NCBI RefSeq assembly: GCF_040546595.1
Contig: NZ_JBEPOB010000001.1
Location: forward strand, 2,791,001-2,855,000
From: Bosea sp. OAE506
GTDB taxonomy: Bacteria > Pseudomonadota > Alphaproteobacteria > Rhizobiales > Beijerinckiaceae
DNA: 64,000 bases
Direction of reading: 5' to 3'
Of this stretch, positions 45,364 to 54,246 are shown in pieces. The translations under genes and the position numbers were made by a program. Below the pieces are notes generated by a model. That model did not search any database and was not told the DNA's origin. It was given only the letters and a program-made list of their open reading frames with translations. Position 1 is the stretch's first letter. Each line of letters begins with the position of its first letter.

Positions 45364-46137
45364 ATGACCACCAGCGAGACGACATCATCCCCGGTCAGCG
45401 TGACGGCTGCGATCCTGGTCATCGGCGACGAGATCCTCTCCGGCCGGACCAAGGACAAGAACATCGGCTACATCGCCGAGTACCTGACCAATATCGGCAT
45501 CGAGCTGCGCGAGGTCCGGGTCGTCCCGGACGTGCAGGAGGAGATCGTCGCGGCGCTGAACGCGCTGCGCCACCGCTACGCCTATGTCTTCACCACGGGC
45601 GGCATCGGGCCGACGCATGACGACATCACCGCCGATTCGGTGGCGGCGGCCTTCGGCGTCTCGATCGACCACGATCCGCGCGCCATCGCGATGCTGGCCG
45701 AGCGCTTCCCGCCGGACCAGCTCAACGAGGCGCGGCTGCGGATGGCGCGGATTCCCGCCGGGGCCGACCTCATCGCCAATTCGGTCTCGAAGGCGCCGGG
45801 CTTCAACATCGGCAATGTCTATGTGATGGCGGGCGTGCCCTCGATCATGCAGGCGATGCTCGATGTCGTCGCGCCGACGCTGCAGACGGGTGTGAAGATC
45901 CTGTCCGACACGGTCCGCGCCGGCCTGCGCGAGGGCGATATCGGCACGGCGCTGGCCCAGGTCGCCAAGGCTCATCCGGGTGTCTCGATCGGCTCCTATC
46001 CGTTCTTCTCAGAGACCGGGCCGGACACCAATGTCGTGGTGCGATCGCGCGATCCCGATGCGCTGGCGACCGCGATGGACGCCGTGAAGGCGATGATCGC
46101 GGCCGAGCGGGCGCGGCTCGCCAATGGAAGTGTTTGA
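45364..46137 (+). CDS. CinA-like competence/damage-inducible protein, molybdopterin-binding domain
   Basis: 257 residues with a MoCF_biosynth domain: ILVIGDEILSGRTKDKNIGYIAEYL, FTTGGIGPTHDDITADSVA (metal and pterin loop) and VMAGVPSIMQAML. Lacks the C-terminal nicotinamide-nucleotide deamidase domain of full CinA, as usual in this clade. AGGAG lies upstream. Its last 55-odd codon bases reappear as part of a chimeric sequence at 46715-46769. Confidence 0.93.
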   Translation: MTTSETTSSPVSVTAAILVIGDEILSGRTKDKNIGYIAEYLTNIGIELREVRVVPDVQEEIVAALNALRHRYAYVFTTGGIGPTHDDITADSVAAAFGVSIDHDPRAIAMLAERFPPDQLNEARLRMARIPAGADLIANSVSKAPGFNIGNVYVMAGVPSIMQAMLDVVAPTLQTGVKILSDTVRAGLREGDIGTALAQVAKAHPGVSIGSYPFFSETGPDTNVVVRSRDPDALATAMDAVKAMIAAERARLANGSV

Positions 46138-46160
46138 GCTGCGACCGGCAGCAAATGGCC

Positions 46161-46430
46161 TCACTTGATCTTGTCGAAGAGAACTGCCGCCATGCGGACG
46201 ACTTCAAGCGTTCCGTGGACCAGCAGCAAGAGATAAAAACCTAACATGAAGAGAAAGGCTGCCGGCTTGTCTGCGAAAGTGACGAGTGTCGAAGCGTCGT
46301 TCAGATAGAGGTCCAGAATTCCCCAATTCAGTGCGCCGTTCGCAACGCCTTTCGCGAGTCCCCATGCGCCAGTGACGCCGACTAGCAGCCCTGCCTGAAG
46401 GCGAAAACCGGAGAATCGAGTCGGCCACAT
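46161..46430 (-). CDS. Small hypothetical membrane protein in AT-rich patch
   Basis: 89 residues with two hydrophobic spans, about 13-32 and 57-77. AGG lies six bases before its ATG. The base composition is visibly more AT-rich than its neighbours. No family recognised. It is convergent with the CinA-like gene and lies in a patch that also contains a chimeric gene scar, so it may be a late arrival or a rarely conserved gene. Confidence 0.6.
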   Translation of the reverse strand: MWPTRFSGFRLQAGLLVGVTGAWGLAKGVANGALNWGILDLYLNDASTLVTFADKPAAFLFMLGFYLLLLVHGTLEVVRMAAVLFDKIK

Positions 46431-46656
46431 GAGAGACCTAGCATTGCGGCATGGTAGTCTGATGCAATGATAGATTGTCCTGCTGCGGAATGGAACTCTA
46501 CTGAGAAAGGCAGGCCTATGGTCGACGCCAAGCCTGCAGGGTTACGCGGACGCCTCGGTCACAACCTCTTTGGGGAATGACACCCCGCTAGGCTTAGCTA
46601 TCGTACGCAGAAGGGCCTTGCGGAAGCAGTGCCAGTTTTCGCCGGAATCCCGCCAC

Positions 46657-46769
46657 GGCCGAGCCGACCTCCAACAAGGGCTTTCCTGTCTCCCAGGACC
46701 AATTCCGCCGCGACGCGCGATCCCGTTGCGCTGGCGACCGCGATGGACGCCGTGAAAGCGATGATCGCG
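46657..46769 (+). pseudogene. Chimeric scar: 5' end of gpt joined to 3' end of the cinA-like gene
   Basis: Bases 46657-46719 match the start of gpt (49070-49132) at 58 of 63 positions by my count, with the ATG changed to ACG. Bases 46715-46769 match the end of the cinA-like gene (46047-46101) at 53 of 55. The two matches share GCGCG at the junction, a five-base microhomology. This joint is what a tandem duplication spanning cinA-to-gpt would leave, followed by decay. No open frame remains. Confidence 0.8.
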
Positions 46770-46973
46770 ACACTCAGGGCCTGAGCGTAACGACGGGGGC
46801 ACGGCGGAGGTTCGGATTGGCGACGCCGAACTCCGTTGGTCCTGTTCGATGCCCAAACTGACTACCGGCCTTCCCTGATCGTTGTGAAGCGCGCCCTTTA
46901 CTGGGCTAATCTGACGTTTTCGTTCGTTAAACGCTCTCTTGCCTGCGTCAACGAATCGTCAACCAAATCCTAT

Positions 46974-47019
46974 TACGTAACGGTATGCGGCCTGCGTGAT
47001 ATATGACGTTACGGCATGC
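46974..47019. promoter_or_regulatory. Tandem 15-base direct repeats upstream of chemoreceptor gene
   Basis: TACGTAACGGTATGC (46974-46988) and GACGTTACGGCATGC (47005-47019) match at 12 of 15 positions and start 31 bases apart, about three DNA turns. They lie 80-125 bases before the chemoreceptor ATG at 47097, a place where an activator or repressor might bind in tandem. Identity of the binding protein is unknown. Confidence 0.5.
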
Positions 47020-47096
47020 TCATTCCTCGCGCCCGCCGGTTCGAGGGTCGGTCGATGCCGCGCGCCATGGACGCGGTCGTTATCAGGGGACGTTGG

Positions 47097-48950
47097 ATGG
47101 GACTGTTCAGGAACGTGCTCGCAGGCGGCCGTCTTGCCGCGCAGGCTGCAGCCATCGATCGCTCGCAGGCGGTGATCGAGTTCGACCTCAACGGCAAGAT
47201 TCTCGCCGCCAACGCGAACTTCCTGAGTGCGACCGGCTATTCCCTGGACGAGATCCAGGGCCGCCAGCACCGCATGTTCATGTCGCCGGGCGAGGCCGGA
47301 ACGCCCGCCTATACCGAGCTCTGGGCCGATCTCGGGCGCGGCGAGTTCCGCAGCGGCGAGTTCCTGCGCATCGGCAAGGGCGGTCGGGAAATCTGGCTGC
47401 GGGCGAGCTACAACCCGATTCTCGGGGCCGGCGGCCAGCCGGTCGGCGTCATCAAATACGCCTTCGACATCACCGAGCAGAAGAACCGCATGGCCGACCT
47501 CGAAAGCCAGAACGCGGCGATCAGCAAGGCGCAGGCGGTCATCGAGTTCGACCTGACCGGCAAGATTCTCAGGGCCAACGAGAACTTTCTCTCGGTGGTG
47601 GGTTACAAGCTGCCCGAGATCGTCGGCCAGCATCATCGCATGTTCGTCGACCCCGTCGAGCGCGAGGCGCCGGGCTACAAAACCTTCTGGGAGCAGCTCG
47701 CGCGCGGCGAATACGCCGCCGCGCAGTACCGCCGGATCGCCAAGGGCGGGCGCGAGGTCTGGATCCAGGCGAGCTACAACCCGATCCTGGATGCGCGCGG
47801 TCGCCCCTACAAGGTCGTCAAGTTCGCCACCGACATCACCGCCAGCCACAAGGGCCAGCAGCTCGAGGATGCCGTGCGGGAGACCGGCGACGTCATCGCC
47901 CGCGCGAAGAATCGGGACCTGACGGGCCGCGTCAACCTGGCGGGGAAGGTCGGCGAGGTCGCGGTCCTCTGCGGCGGTGTCAACGATCTGCTCGATACGC
48001 TTGCGGGCGTGGTCGGCATGGTGCGCGACATCTCCGCCCGGATCGACGCTGCATCCGTGCGGATCTCGTCCGACAGCAGCCAGTTGGCCGAGCGAACCGA
48101 AGCCAATGCGTCGAGCCTCCAGGAAACCGCCGCCACGACCGAGGAACTGGCCGCTTCGGTCAAGACCAGCGCCGGTCATTCGCGCATGGCGGTCGCGCTC
48201 GGACAGGAGGCGAGCCAGGTCGCGGCCCGCGGCGGCGCCATCGTGACCGAAGCCGTCGGCGCCATGGGGCGGATCGAGGCGGCGTCGTCGGGCATCTCCG
48301 AGATCATCTCGATGATCGACGAGATCGCCTTCCAGACCAATCTGCTGGCGCTCAACGCCGCCGTCGAGGCGGCAAGGGCGGGTGATGCCGGGCGCGGCTT
48401 TGCCGTCGTCGCATCCGAGGTTCGGGCGCTGGCCGCCCGCTGCAGCGAATCCGCCAATGGCGTGAAGGCACTCATCGCCAACTCGACCCAGCAGATCCAG
48501 GCCGGTGTCGGGCTGGTCAAGGATGCCGGCACCACGCTGGGCGAGATCGTCACCGCAGCGTCCAAGGTCGCCAACACGGTCCAGGAGATTTCGGCCGCGA
48601 CCAGCGAGCAGTCGAGTGGCATCGAGGAGATGGCGCGTACCGTCGCCCATATGGACGAGCTGACGCAGCAGAACGCGATGCTGGCCGACCAGAGCGCCAA
48701 GGTCGCGCAGGATCTGCGGCGCGACACGACGGAACTGACCAGCATGGTGGCGACCTTCACGCTCGACGCCAGCGCGGCACCAGCGCTCTCGTCGCGTGCC
48801 GATGCCGGCTCATGGCAGGCTGCGCCCGAGCGCAGCGCGACTGTGGCGCCGCGCGCGGCTGCGCCCGCGCCAAGGCGCGCCGCCGGGGCACATCCGCCCG
48901 CGCGACGTGCGGCCGGAGGCGGTGCGGCGTCGGGCTGGTCGGAATTCTGA
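47097..48950 (+). CDS. Methyl-accepting chemotaxis protein with two PAS domains
   Basis: 617 residues from the ATG at 47097 (GGGGACGTTGG upstream; an earlier ATG at 47016 is possible). No membrane segment. Two tandem PAS domains, about 20-125 and 145-250, are similar to each other in protein and DNA (both have [13 protein letters not shown] and RI-x-KGGRE-x-W). MA signalling domain about 310-550 with hairpin [21 protein letters not shown] Pro/Ala/Arg-rich tail ends GWSEF, resembling a CheR/CheB-tethering pentapeptide. Probably senses redox or oxygen through PAS-bound haem or flavin, not shown. Confidence 0.92.
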   Translation: MGLFRNVLAGGRLAAQAAAIDRSQAVIEFDLNGKILAANANFLSATGYSLDEIQGRQHRMFMSPGEAGTPAYTELWADLGRGEFRSGEFLRIGKGGREIWLRASYNPILGAGGQPVGVIKYAFDITEQKNRMADLESQNAAISKAQAVIEFDLTGKILRANENFLSVVGYKLPEIVGQHHRMFVDPVEREAPGYKTFWEQLARGEYAAAQYRRIAKGGREVWIQASYNPILDARGRPYKVVKFATDITASHKGQQLEDAVRETGDVIARAKNRDLTGRVNLAGKVGEVAVLCGGVNDLLDTLAGVVGMVRDISARIDAASVRISSDSSQLAERTEANASSLQETAATTEELAASVKTSAGHSRMAVALGQEASQVAARGGAIVTEAVGAMGRIEAASSGISEIISMIDEIAFQTNLLALNAAVEAARAGDAGRGFAVVASEVRALAARCSESANGVKALIANSTQQIQAGVGLVKDAGTTLGEIVTAASKVANTVQEISAATSEQSSGIEEMARTVAHMDELTQQNAMLADQSAKVAQDLRRDTTELTSMVATFTLDASAAPALSSRADAGSWQAAPERSATVAPRAAAPAPRRAAGAHPPARRAAGGGAASGWSEF

Positions 48951-48972
48951 GGCGAGGGTCGCCGGCTTTCGG

Positions 48973-48992
48973 GGGATTGCGCGGGCAATCCC
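48973..48992 (+). terminator. Probable hairpin terminator after chemoreceptor gene
   Basis: Perfect 8-base stem GGGATTGC/GCAATCCC with a GCGG loop, 23 bases beyond the stop. It is followed by TCTTGCC, with few Ts, so it is a weak intrinsic terminator or an RNA-stability hairpin. Confidence 0.55.
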
Positions 48993-49067
48993 TCTTGCCA
49001 GCGGCGCGGCGATAGGGTTTTGCCGTCGGGCAACGCTGCCTTTCCGCCACATCCGGAGCCCAGACCC

Positions 49068-49577
49068 ATGGCCGAGCCGACCTCCAACAAGGCCTTTCCT
49101 GTCTCCTGGGACCAGTTCCACCGCGACGCGCGGGCGCTCGCCTGGCGGCTGGCGGAGAAGGGGCCCTTCGAGGCCATCGTCTGCATCACCCGTGGCGGGC
49201 TGGTGCCGGCGGCCATCATCTGCCGGGAACTCGGCCTGCGCCTGATCGAGACGGTCTGCGTCGCCAGCTATCACGACTACAAGAACCAGACCGAGCTCAA
49301 GGTCCTCAAGGACGTCGCCCCCTCGATCAAGGCGATCGGCGACGGCAAGGGCAAGGGCGTGCTCGTCGTCGACGACCTCACCGACACCGGCAAGACGGCC
49401 CGCGTCGTGCGCGAGATGCTGCCCAACGCCCATTTCGCCACGGTCTACGCCAAGCCCGCCGGCGTGCCGACCGTCGACACCTTCGTCACCGAGGTCAGCC
49501 AGGACACCTGGATCTATTTCCCCTGGGATATGGGGCTGGCTTATGTCGAGCCCATCGCCAAGGATCACAAGGGCTGA
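49068..49577 (+). CDS. gpt: Xanthine phosphoribosyltransferase
   Basis: Purine salvage enzyme adding PRPP to xanthine or guanine. 169 residues from the ATG at 49068. [14 protein letters not shown] is the PRPP-binding loop; [18 protein letters not shown] and the C-terminal [11 protein letters not shown] fit the Gpt type (Ecogpt-like). The upstream GTG-led extension is not conserved. The first 63 bases occur again in the scar at 46657-46719. Next gene starts 52 bases later. Confidence 0.95.
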   Translation: MAEPTSNKAFPVSWDQFHRDARALAWRLAEKGPFEAIVCITRGGLVPAAIICRELGLRLIETVCVASYHDYKNQTELKVLKDVAPSIKAIGDGKGKGVLVVDDLTDTGKTARVVREMLPNAHFATVYAKPAGVPTVDTFVTEVSQDTWIYFPWDMGLAYVEPIAKDHKG

Positions 49578-49629
49578 GGATCACCAGGGCAGAGGGCGGG
49601 CCGGCCGCCACCGTCTCGAGGAGATCGCG

Positions 49630-50124
49630 ATGATCGACGCAGCGACGGACCGGCCCAACCGCATTCCCTGGCCGCCCCTACTCTATGGCGGGGCGATCCT
49701 GGTGGCGATGGCGCTGCAGAGGCTGCTGCCGCTGCCGTATCCCGCGGCTGACGGCGCGCTTGCGGGCTGGCTCGGCCCCCTGGGCTGGATGCTGCTGGCG
49801 GTCGGCGCCGGCTTCGACCTCTCCGCGATGGCGACGATGGCAAGGGCGCGGGCCAACATCCTGCCGCATCGCGCCGCGACCGCGCTGGTCGAGAGCGGGC
49901 CCTTCGCGATCAGCCGCAACCCGATCTACTTCGGCAACACCCTGATGATGGTCGGGGCCGGCCTCGGCTTCGGTAATCTCTGGCTGATCGTGACCGGGCT
50001 CGTCGCCGCGGTCCTGGTGCTGAAGCTCGCCATCGCGCGCGAGGAGCGCCATCTCGAGGCGCTGTTCGGGCCGGCCTGGCTGGCCTATCGCGGCCGGGTG
50101 CGCCGCTGGATCGGCCGGCGCTGA
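49630..50124 (+). CDS. Isoprenylcysteine carboxyl methyltransferase-like (ICMT/PEMT) membrane protein
   Basis: 164 residues with about four hydrophobic spans. LVESGPFAISRNPIYFGNTLMM is the diagnostic SAM-binding/cytoplasmic motif, followed by AIAREERHLEALFGPAWLAYRGRVRRW, the C-terminal signature. In bacteria this family methylates lipids or other small hydrophobic substrates; target unknown. Confidence 0.88.
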   Translation: MIDAATDRPNRIPWPPLLYGGAILVAMALQRLLPLPYPAADGALAGWLGPLGWMLLAVGAGFDLSAMATMARARANILPHRAATALVESGPFAISRNPIYFGNTLMMVGAGLGFGNLWLIVTGLVAAVLVLKLAIAREERHLEALFGPAWLAYRGRVRRWIGRR

Positions 50125-50134
50125 CGCGTCTGCC

Positions 50135-51079
50135 TTATCGCGCCCGCAGCGCTACGCTCATGCCGGCGATCACCAGCACTATGCCGGCGACCTCGATGGG
50201 GGAGGGATATTCGCCGAGCAGCAGGATCGCGGCGAGCGCGGTGACGACCGGGTTGAGCGGCAAGAACAGCGTCGCGCGCCCGGCGCCCAGCAGTTCGACC
50301 GACTTGGTGTAGAGAAACAGCGCGCCGACGCCGACCAGCGCGCCCTGATAGAGCGCCTGCAGCGCGATCGCCGACCAGGCGACCTCGCCGAGCCGGATCG
50401 GCATGGTAGCCGCGAACACCGGCAGGATCAGCAGCGAGAGCAGGCAGGTCGCGATGGTGACGTCGATCGCGTCCGTCCGCCAGCGCAGGGCCAGAAGCCC
50501 GAAGACCGACCACATCACCGCATTGGTGACGAAGAAGAGATCGCCGATCCAGGCATTGGCCCCGGCGCCCGATTCCCCGAAGGCCTGCCAGCCGAAGGCG
50601 CCGATGCCGGCCAGCACCAGCGCGAGGCCGAGCAGCCGCAGCGGCCCCGGCCTCTCGCCCAGCACGAGGAAGGCCAGCGCCACCGTCATCACCGGGATCA
50701 GGCCGGGCACGATCACCGAGGCGTGCAGCGCCGGGGCGAAGGTCGCGCCGCCGACGAGGACGAGAGCATAGGGTGCGCCCGCGAGCGCGGTCAGGATCAG
50801 CGCCCGCCGCCAGCCGAGCGCGCCGACCGGAAAGGGCCGCATCCGCCGCCGCGCGAGTGGCAGAAGGATGAGCGACGCCACGACGAAGCGCAGGATGGTG
50901 ACGTCGGCCGCGCTCAGCCCATCCGCCACCGACTGGCGCGAGACCACGGACTGCACGCCCCAGATCAGGCTGGTCAGCAGGCCGCAGCCGATGCCGAGCC
51001 AGAGGCGGCGACGCGCGAGGGCGGCGGCGGGAGAGGCGAGGTCTGTCACGAGGGGCTTTCGCAGGAGGGGCGGCCGCAA
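50135..51079 (-). CDS. EamA/DMT family transporter
   Basis: 314-residue inner-membrane protein of about ten transmembrane segments, two EamA repeats (about 28-160 and 175-310). SLIWGVQSVVSRQSVADGL opens the first repeat, VALAFLVLGERPGPLRLLGLALVLAGI ends it, and ALAAILLLGEYPSPIEVAGIVLVIAG ends the second. Likely exporter of amino acids or metabolites. A GTG at codon 11 is a possible later start. Confidence 0.9.
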   Translation of the reverse strand: MRPPLLRKPLVTDLASPAAALARRRLWLGIGCGLLTSLIWGVQSVVSRQSVADGLSAADVTILRFVVASLILLPLARRRMRPFPVGALGWRRALILTALAGAPYALVLVGGATFAPALHASVIVPGLIPVMTVALAFLVLGERPGPLRLLGLALVLAGIGAFGWQAFGESGAGANAWIGDLFFVTNAVMWSVFGLLALRWRTDAIDVTIATCLLSLLILPVFAATMPIRLGEVAWSAIALQALYQGALVGVGALFLYTKSVELLGAGRATLFLPLNPVVTALAAILLLGEYPSPIEVAGIVLVIAGMSVALRAR

Positions 51080-51355
51080 GCGCGTTCACCGAAGGGCGCT
51101 GGCTCCTATGTGTGCGGGGTGGATGCCGGGCAAGAGGGTTGGCGCAACGCCCCCCGGCGCGGCGAGCGGAGATGGGACCCACCACCGATGGCCGGGCCGC
51201 GACAATCGGTCTTCCCCATGGTAAAGAGTGATCGAGAGCCCGGCGTCAAAATCATCGGCGGCGCCGTGTTTCCAGGTGGCTGGCTAGGCGGGCTCGCCGT
51301 TGGGGGGATGTCGGATGCTGACCTCTGAGCCAACACAGACCAGTCCGAGGGCGCG
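51080..51355. other. Intergenic region without gene
   Basis: 276 bases between divergent genes. Should contain promoters for the DMT transporter (minus) and the amidohydrolase (plus). No convincing coding frame, repeat or palindrome recognised. Confidence 0.4.
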
Positions 51356-52933
51356 ATGATCCCTGGACCCGACGACCCGCAGACGGGACCGAGCCGCCGC
51401 GTGGTCCTTGCCGCAGGTGCGGCCGGCGGCGCTGGCGCCTTGGCCGCATCCACCCCGGTTGTTCTGGCTCAGGCCGGTTCGGGATCGACGACGGCAGCAG
51501 CCAGTGCCGCGCCGCCTCCTTCGGCCTCTGCCGCGGCGAAGGCCGTGACGGAGGTCAGGCCTGCCATCCTGCGGATCTCGCGCGAGGTTTGGGCCAATCC
51601 GGAGCTGTCAAGGCAGGAAGTCAAGTCCTGCGCGATCCATGTCCGGGAACTTGAGGCTGAAGGTTTCACCATCACCAGCCGGAACACCTCAGGCTATCCG
51701 ACCGCCTTCATCGCGGAATGGAGGCAAGGGACCGGCGGGCCGGTGATCGCCTATCTGCCGGAGTACGACGCGCTTCCCGGGCTGGGCAATGCAGCCGAAC
51801 CGCGCCAGACGCTCGGCCCGACCGGCGCCGAGGTCGGTCATGCCTGCGGCCACAATCTGATCGGCGCGGGCTGCACGGGCGCCGCTTTTGCGCTGAAGCG
51901 GATGATGAAGGCCGATGGAACGCCGGGAACGGTCCGTGTCTATGGCTGCGCCGCCGAAGAATCGCAGGGCGTCAAAGTCTATATGGTGCGTGACGGTCTG
52001 TTTGGGGACGTGGATGCGGCCCTGGCCTGGCACCCGGCGCCGATCGCCGCGACAGGCTCGGTCCGGACGGCTGCGAACAACGGCATCCGCATCACGTTCC
52101 GCGGTCGGACAGCTCATGCGGGCAATTCACCCTGGGAGGGTCGCTCGGCCGTCGATGCGGCAGAGCTGTTCGGCCATGCCATCAACCTGATGCGCGAGCA
52201 TGTGCTGCCGACGGCGCGCCTGCACTATGTCTACGAGGCGGCCGGCGTGGCGCCCAACGTCGTGCCGGATTTTGCCAAGATCTGGCTCATGATCCGCGAC
52301 AAGGATCGCCCCAACGTGGCGGCCATGACGGAATGGGCCCGGCAGATCGCCGATGGTGCGGCCATGGCAACGCAGACCAAGGCTGAGTTCGACGTCTTCT
52401 TCGGTGTGTCGGACCTCCTGCCCAATGCGACGCTGATCAACGGCATCCATGCCCACATGACGGCGGTGGGGCTCGACTGGACTGAAGAGGAACAGGTTTT
52501 CGCCCGCACGTGCCAGGCCGCCATGGGCGTTCCGGAAAAGGGCATGGCGACGAAGGTGCTGCCCGTGCTGGGCGAGATCACGACCGGCGGTGGAACCGAT
52601 GTCGGCGACATCAGCTGGGTGGTGCCGACCGTGCTGTTCGGCTGGCCCTCGCTGCCCCTGGGCGTCGGCCTGCACACATGGCCCGTGACGGCGTGTGGCG
52701 GCATGTCGATCGGGGACAAGGCGTCTCTGGACACTGCCAAGATTCTCGCCGGTTTCGGTCATGACCTGATGACCATGCCCGCTTTGCTGGCGGCCGCGAA
52801 GGCGGATTTCCTGAAACGAAAGGGCGACACGGCGTATGTTTCGCCCCTCTCGGCCGGCAAGAAGCCCGAGATCCTGCCGGCCTTCATGCACAAGGCCACG
52901 GGGGACGACACGGCCACGCCGCTGGAAGGGTGA
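51356..52933 (+). CDS. M20-family amidohydrolase with Tat signal (AbgB-like)
   Basis: 525 residues. Twin-arginine signal: SRRVVLAAGAAGGAGALAA near residues 13-31, cleavage about VLAQ-A, so it is probably exported to the periplasm. Catalytic part: YLPEYDALPGLGN, then GHACGHNLIGAG with metal-binding Cys/His, AAEESQG and GRTAHAGNSPWEGRSAVDAAE, typical of the M20D aminobenzoyl-glutamate utilisation (AbgB) group. C-terminal TGGGTDVGDISWV and LHTWPVTACGGMS. Substrate is a N-acyl or aminoacyl compound; not proven. Confidence 0.9.
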   Translation: MIPGPDDPQTGPSRRVVLAAGAAGGAGALAASTPVVLAQAGSGSTTAAASAAPPPSASAAAKAVTEVRPAILRISREVWANPELSRQEVKSCAIHVRELEAEGFTITSRNTSGYPTAFIAEWRQGTGGPVIAYLPEYDALPGLGNAAEPRQTLGPTGAEVGHACGHNLIGAGCTGAAFALKRMMKADGTPGTVRVYGCAAEESQGVKVYMVRDGLFGDVDAALAWHPAPIAATGSVRTAANNGIRITFRGRTAHAGNSPWEGRSAVDAAELFGHAINLMREHVLPTARLHYVYEAAGVAPNVVPDFAKIWLMIRDKDRPNVAAMTEWARQIADGAAMATQTKAEFDVFFGVSDLLPNATLINGIHAHMTAVGLDWTEEEQVFARTCQAAMGVPEKGMATKVLPVLGEITTGGGTDVGDISWVVPTVLFGWPSLPLGVGLHTWPVTACGGMSIGDKASLDTAKILAGFGHDLMTMPALLAAAKADFLKRKGDTAYVSPLSAGKKPEILPAFMHKATGDDTATPLEG

Positions 52934-52999
52934 GCCGGGCCCCGGGCTGATGAGCTGCTGGTGACGAGCGCGACGCCAACCGCGCGGTGGGTCGGAGCG

Positions 53000-54202
53000 C
53001 TATCCCGCCAGAAAACGCGCTGCCGCGCCGTGCAGGACCTGGATGCCCAAGGCGAGGTCCTCGTCCTTCGTGTCCTCGGTCCAGTGATGCGAAATGCCGC
53101 CGATCGAGGGCACGAACAGCATCGAGGCTGGCATCTTGCGGGCGATGACCTGCGCGTCATGGCCGGCGCCGGACGGCATGGTCTGCCAAGCGCCGGGCGC
53201 AAAGGCCTCGGCCGCGTCTGAGAGGGCCTGCATCATGGCGGGGTCGCAGAGCGCCGGCACCGCCTTGGAAACCGAGGAGAGCGTGATCCTGCAGCGCTCG
53301 CGGCGGTTGGCTTCCTGCACCAGCGACCTCAGCCCGGCCTCCAGCCGCTCCAGCACCGCCACCGAGACGTCGCGGAACTGGAACAGGATTTCGGCCCGGC
53401 CGGGAATAATGTTGGGGGCGTCGGGCTCGAGCCGGAAGCGGCCTGTGGTCCAGGTCGTGCGCTCGCCGACGAGGCGCGGGAACTCGGCGTCGATGGCTGC
53501 GAGCAGCCTCACCGCGCTCAGGCCCGCATCGCGGCGTTCGGCCATGGTGGTGCCGCCGGCATGGTCCTGCTGGCCCTCGACGACGATGCGCCACTGCCAG
53601 ATCGCGACGATGCCGGTGACGACGCCGATCCTCAAGGCCGCCTGCTCGAGCTGCGTGCCCTGCTCGATATGCATCTCGTAATAGCCCCTGTAGCGGCCGA
53701 TCTCGAGCTGTCGGCGCGGCAGGCCTTCGAGTCCGGCGGCGCGCAGGGCCTCGCGCAGCGGCGTGCGGTCGGTGCGGTTGCGGGCGCCGTCGATCGCCTC
53801 CTCGCTGAGATCGCCGATCATCGAGCGGCTGCCGGGCAGGCTGAGGCTGAAATGACCCTCCTCGTCGGCGAAGGCGCAGACATCGACCGGCAGGCCGGCC
53901 CGAGCGAGCGCGATGCCGGCCACGACGCCGAGCGCGCCGTCGAGCCAGCCGGCCTCGTTCTGCGATTCGATGTGGCTGCCGACGAGCAGATGCGGGCCCG
54001 GGCCGGGATGGCGGCCATAGACATTGCCGATGCCGTCGATCGAGGCCTCCAGCCCGCATTCGGCCAGCTTGGCCATCAGCCAGCGGCGGGCTTCCATGTC
54101 CTGCGGGGAATAGGTCGGGCGGTGGACGCCGGACTTGAAGGTGCCGATGCCGCGCAGCTCGTAGAGATCACGCAGGAAGGCTTGGGTGTCGACGGCAGGC
54201 AT
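53000..54202 (-). CDS. M20-family Zn-dependent carbamoylase/amidase (hydantoinase/carbamoylase type)
   Basis: 400 residues. GSHIESQNEAGWLDGALGVVAGI is the metal site (usually GSH-x-D; here Glu takes the Asp place), FADEEGHFS the general base, MHIEQG the next ligand, and EGQQDHAGGTTM the dimer-domain His. SGAGHDAQVIA and the final HHWTEDTKDEDLALG agree with N-carbamoyl amino acid amidohydrolases and allantoate amidohydrolases. 44 bases after the isochorismatase-like gene on the same strand. Substrate could be N-carbamoyl-beta-alanine or another N-carbamoyl amino acid. Confidence 0.87.
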   Translation of the reverse strand: MPAVDTQAFLRDLYELRGIGTFKSGVHRPTYSPQDMEARRWLMAKLAECGLEASIDGIGNVYGRHPGPGPHLLVGSHIESQNEAGWLDGALGVVAGIALARAGLPVDVCAFADEEGHFSLSLPGSRSMIGDLSEEAIDGARNRTDRTPLREALRAAGLEGLPRRQLEIGRYRGYYEMHIEQGTQLEQAALRIGVVTGIVAIWQWRIVVEGQQDHAGGTTMAERRDAGLSAVRLLAAIDAEFPRLVGERTTWTTGRFRLEPDAPNIIPGRAEILFQFRDVSVAVLERLEAGLRSLVQEANRRERCRITLSSVSKAVPALCDPAMMQALSDAAEAFAPGAWQTMPSGAGHDAQVIARKMPASMLFVPSIGGISHHWTEDTKDEDLALGIQVLHGAAARFLAG

Positions 54203-54246
54203 GGCGGGCTCGCTTTCGGGCAGGCGGGGCGGCGCGGGGCGGGTGC

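Larger units (their letters stand above)
46431..47096. other. Intergenic region with decayed chimeric sequence and promoter elements
   Basis: 666 bases without a convincing gene. It holds the gpt-cinA chimera (46657-46769) and two 15-base direct repeats ahead of the chemoreceptor gene. The rest of the region, 46431-46656, is comparatively AT-rich; I see nothing else recognisable there. Confidence 0.6.

Noticed and set aside
46542..46856. A 104-codon minus-strand frame over the chimeric scar
   Set aside because: Overlaps sequence explained by gpt and cinA fragments; no protein-like composition.
46959..48650. A 563-codon minus-strand open frame opposite the PAS chemoreceptor
   Set aside because: Mirror of the chemoreceptor codons; no start context or family match.
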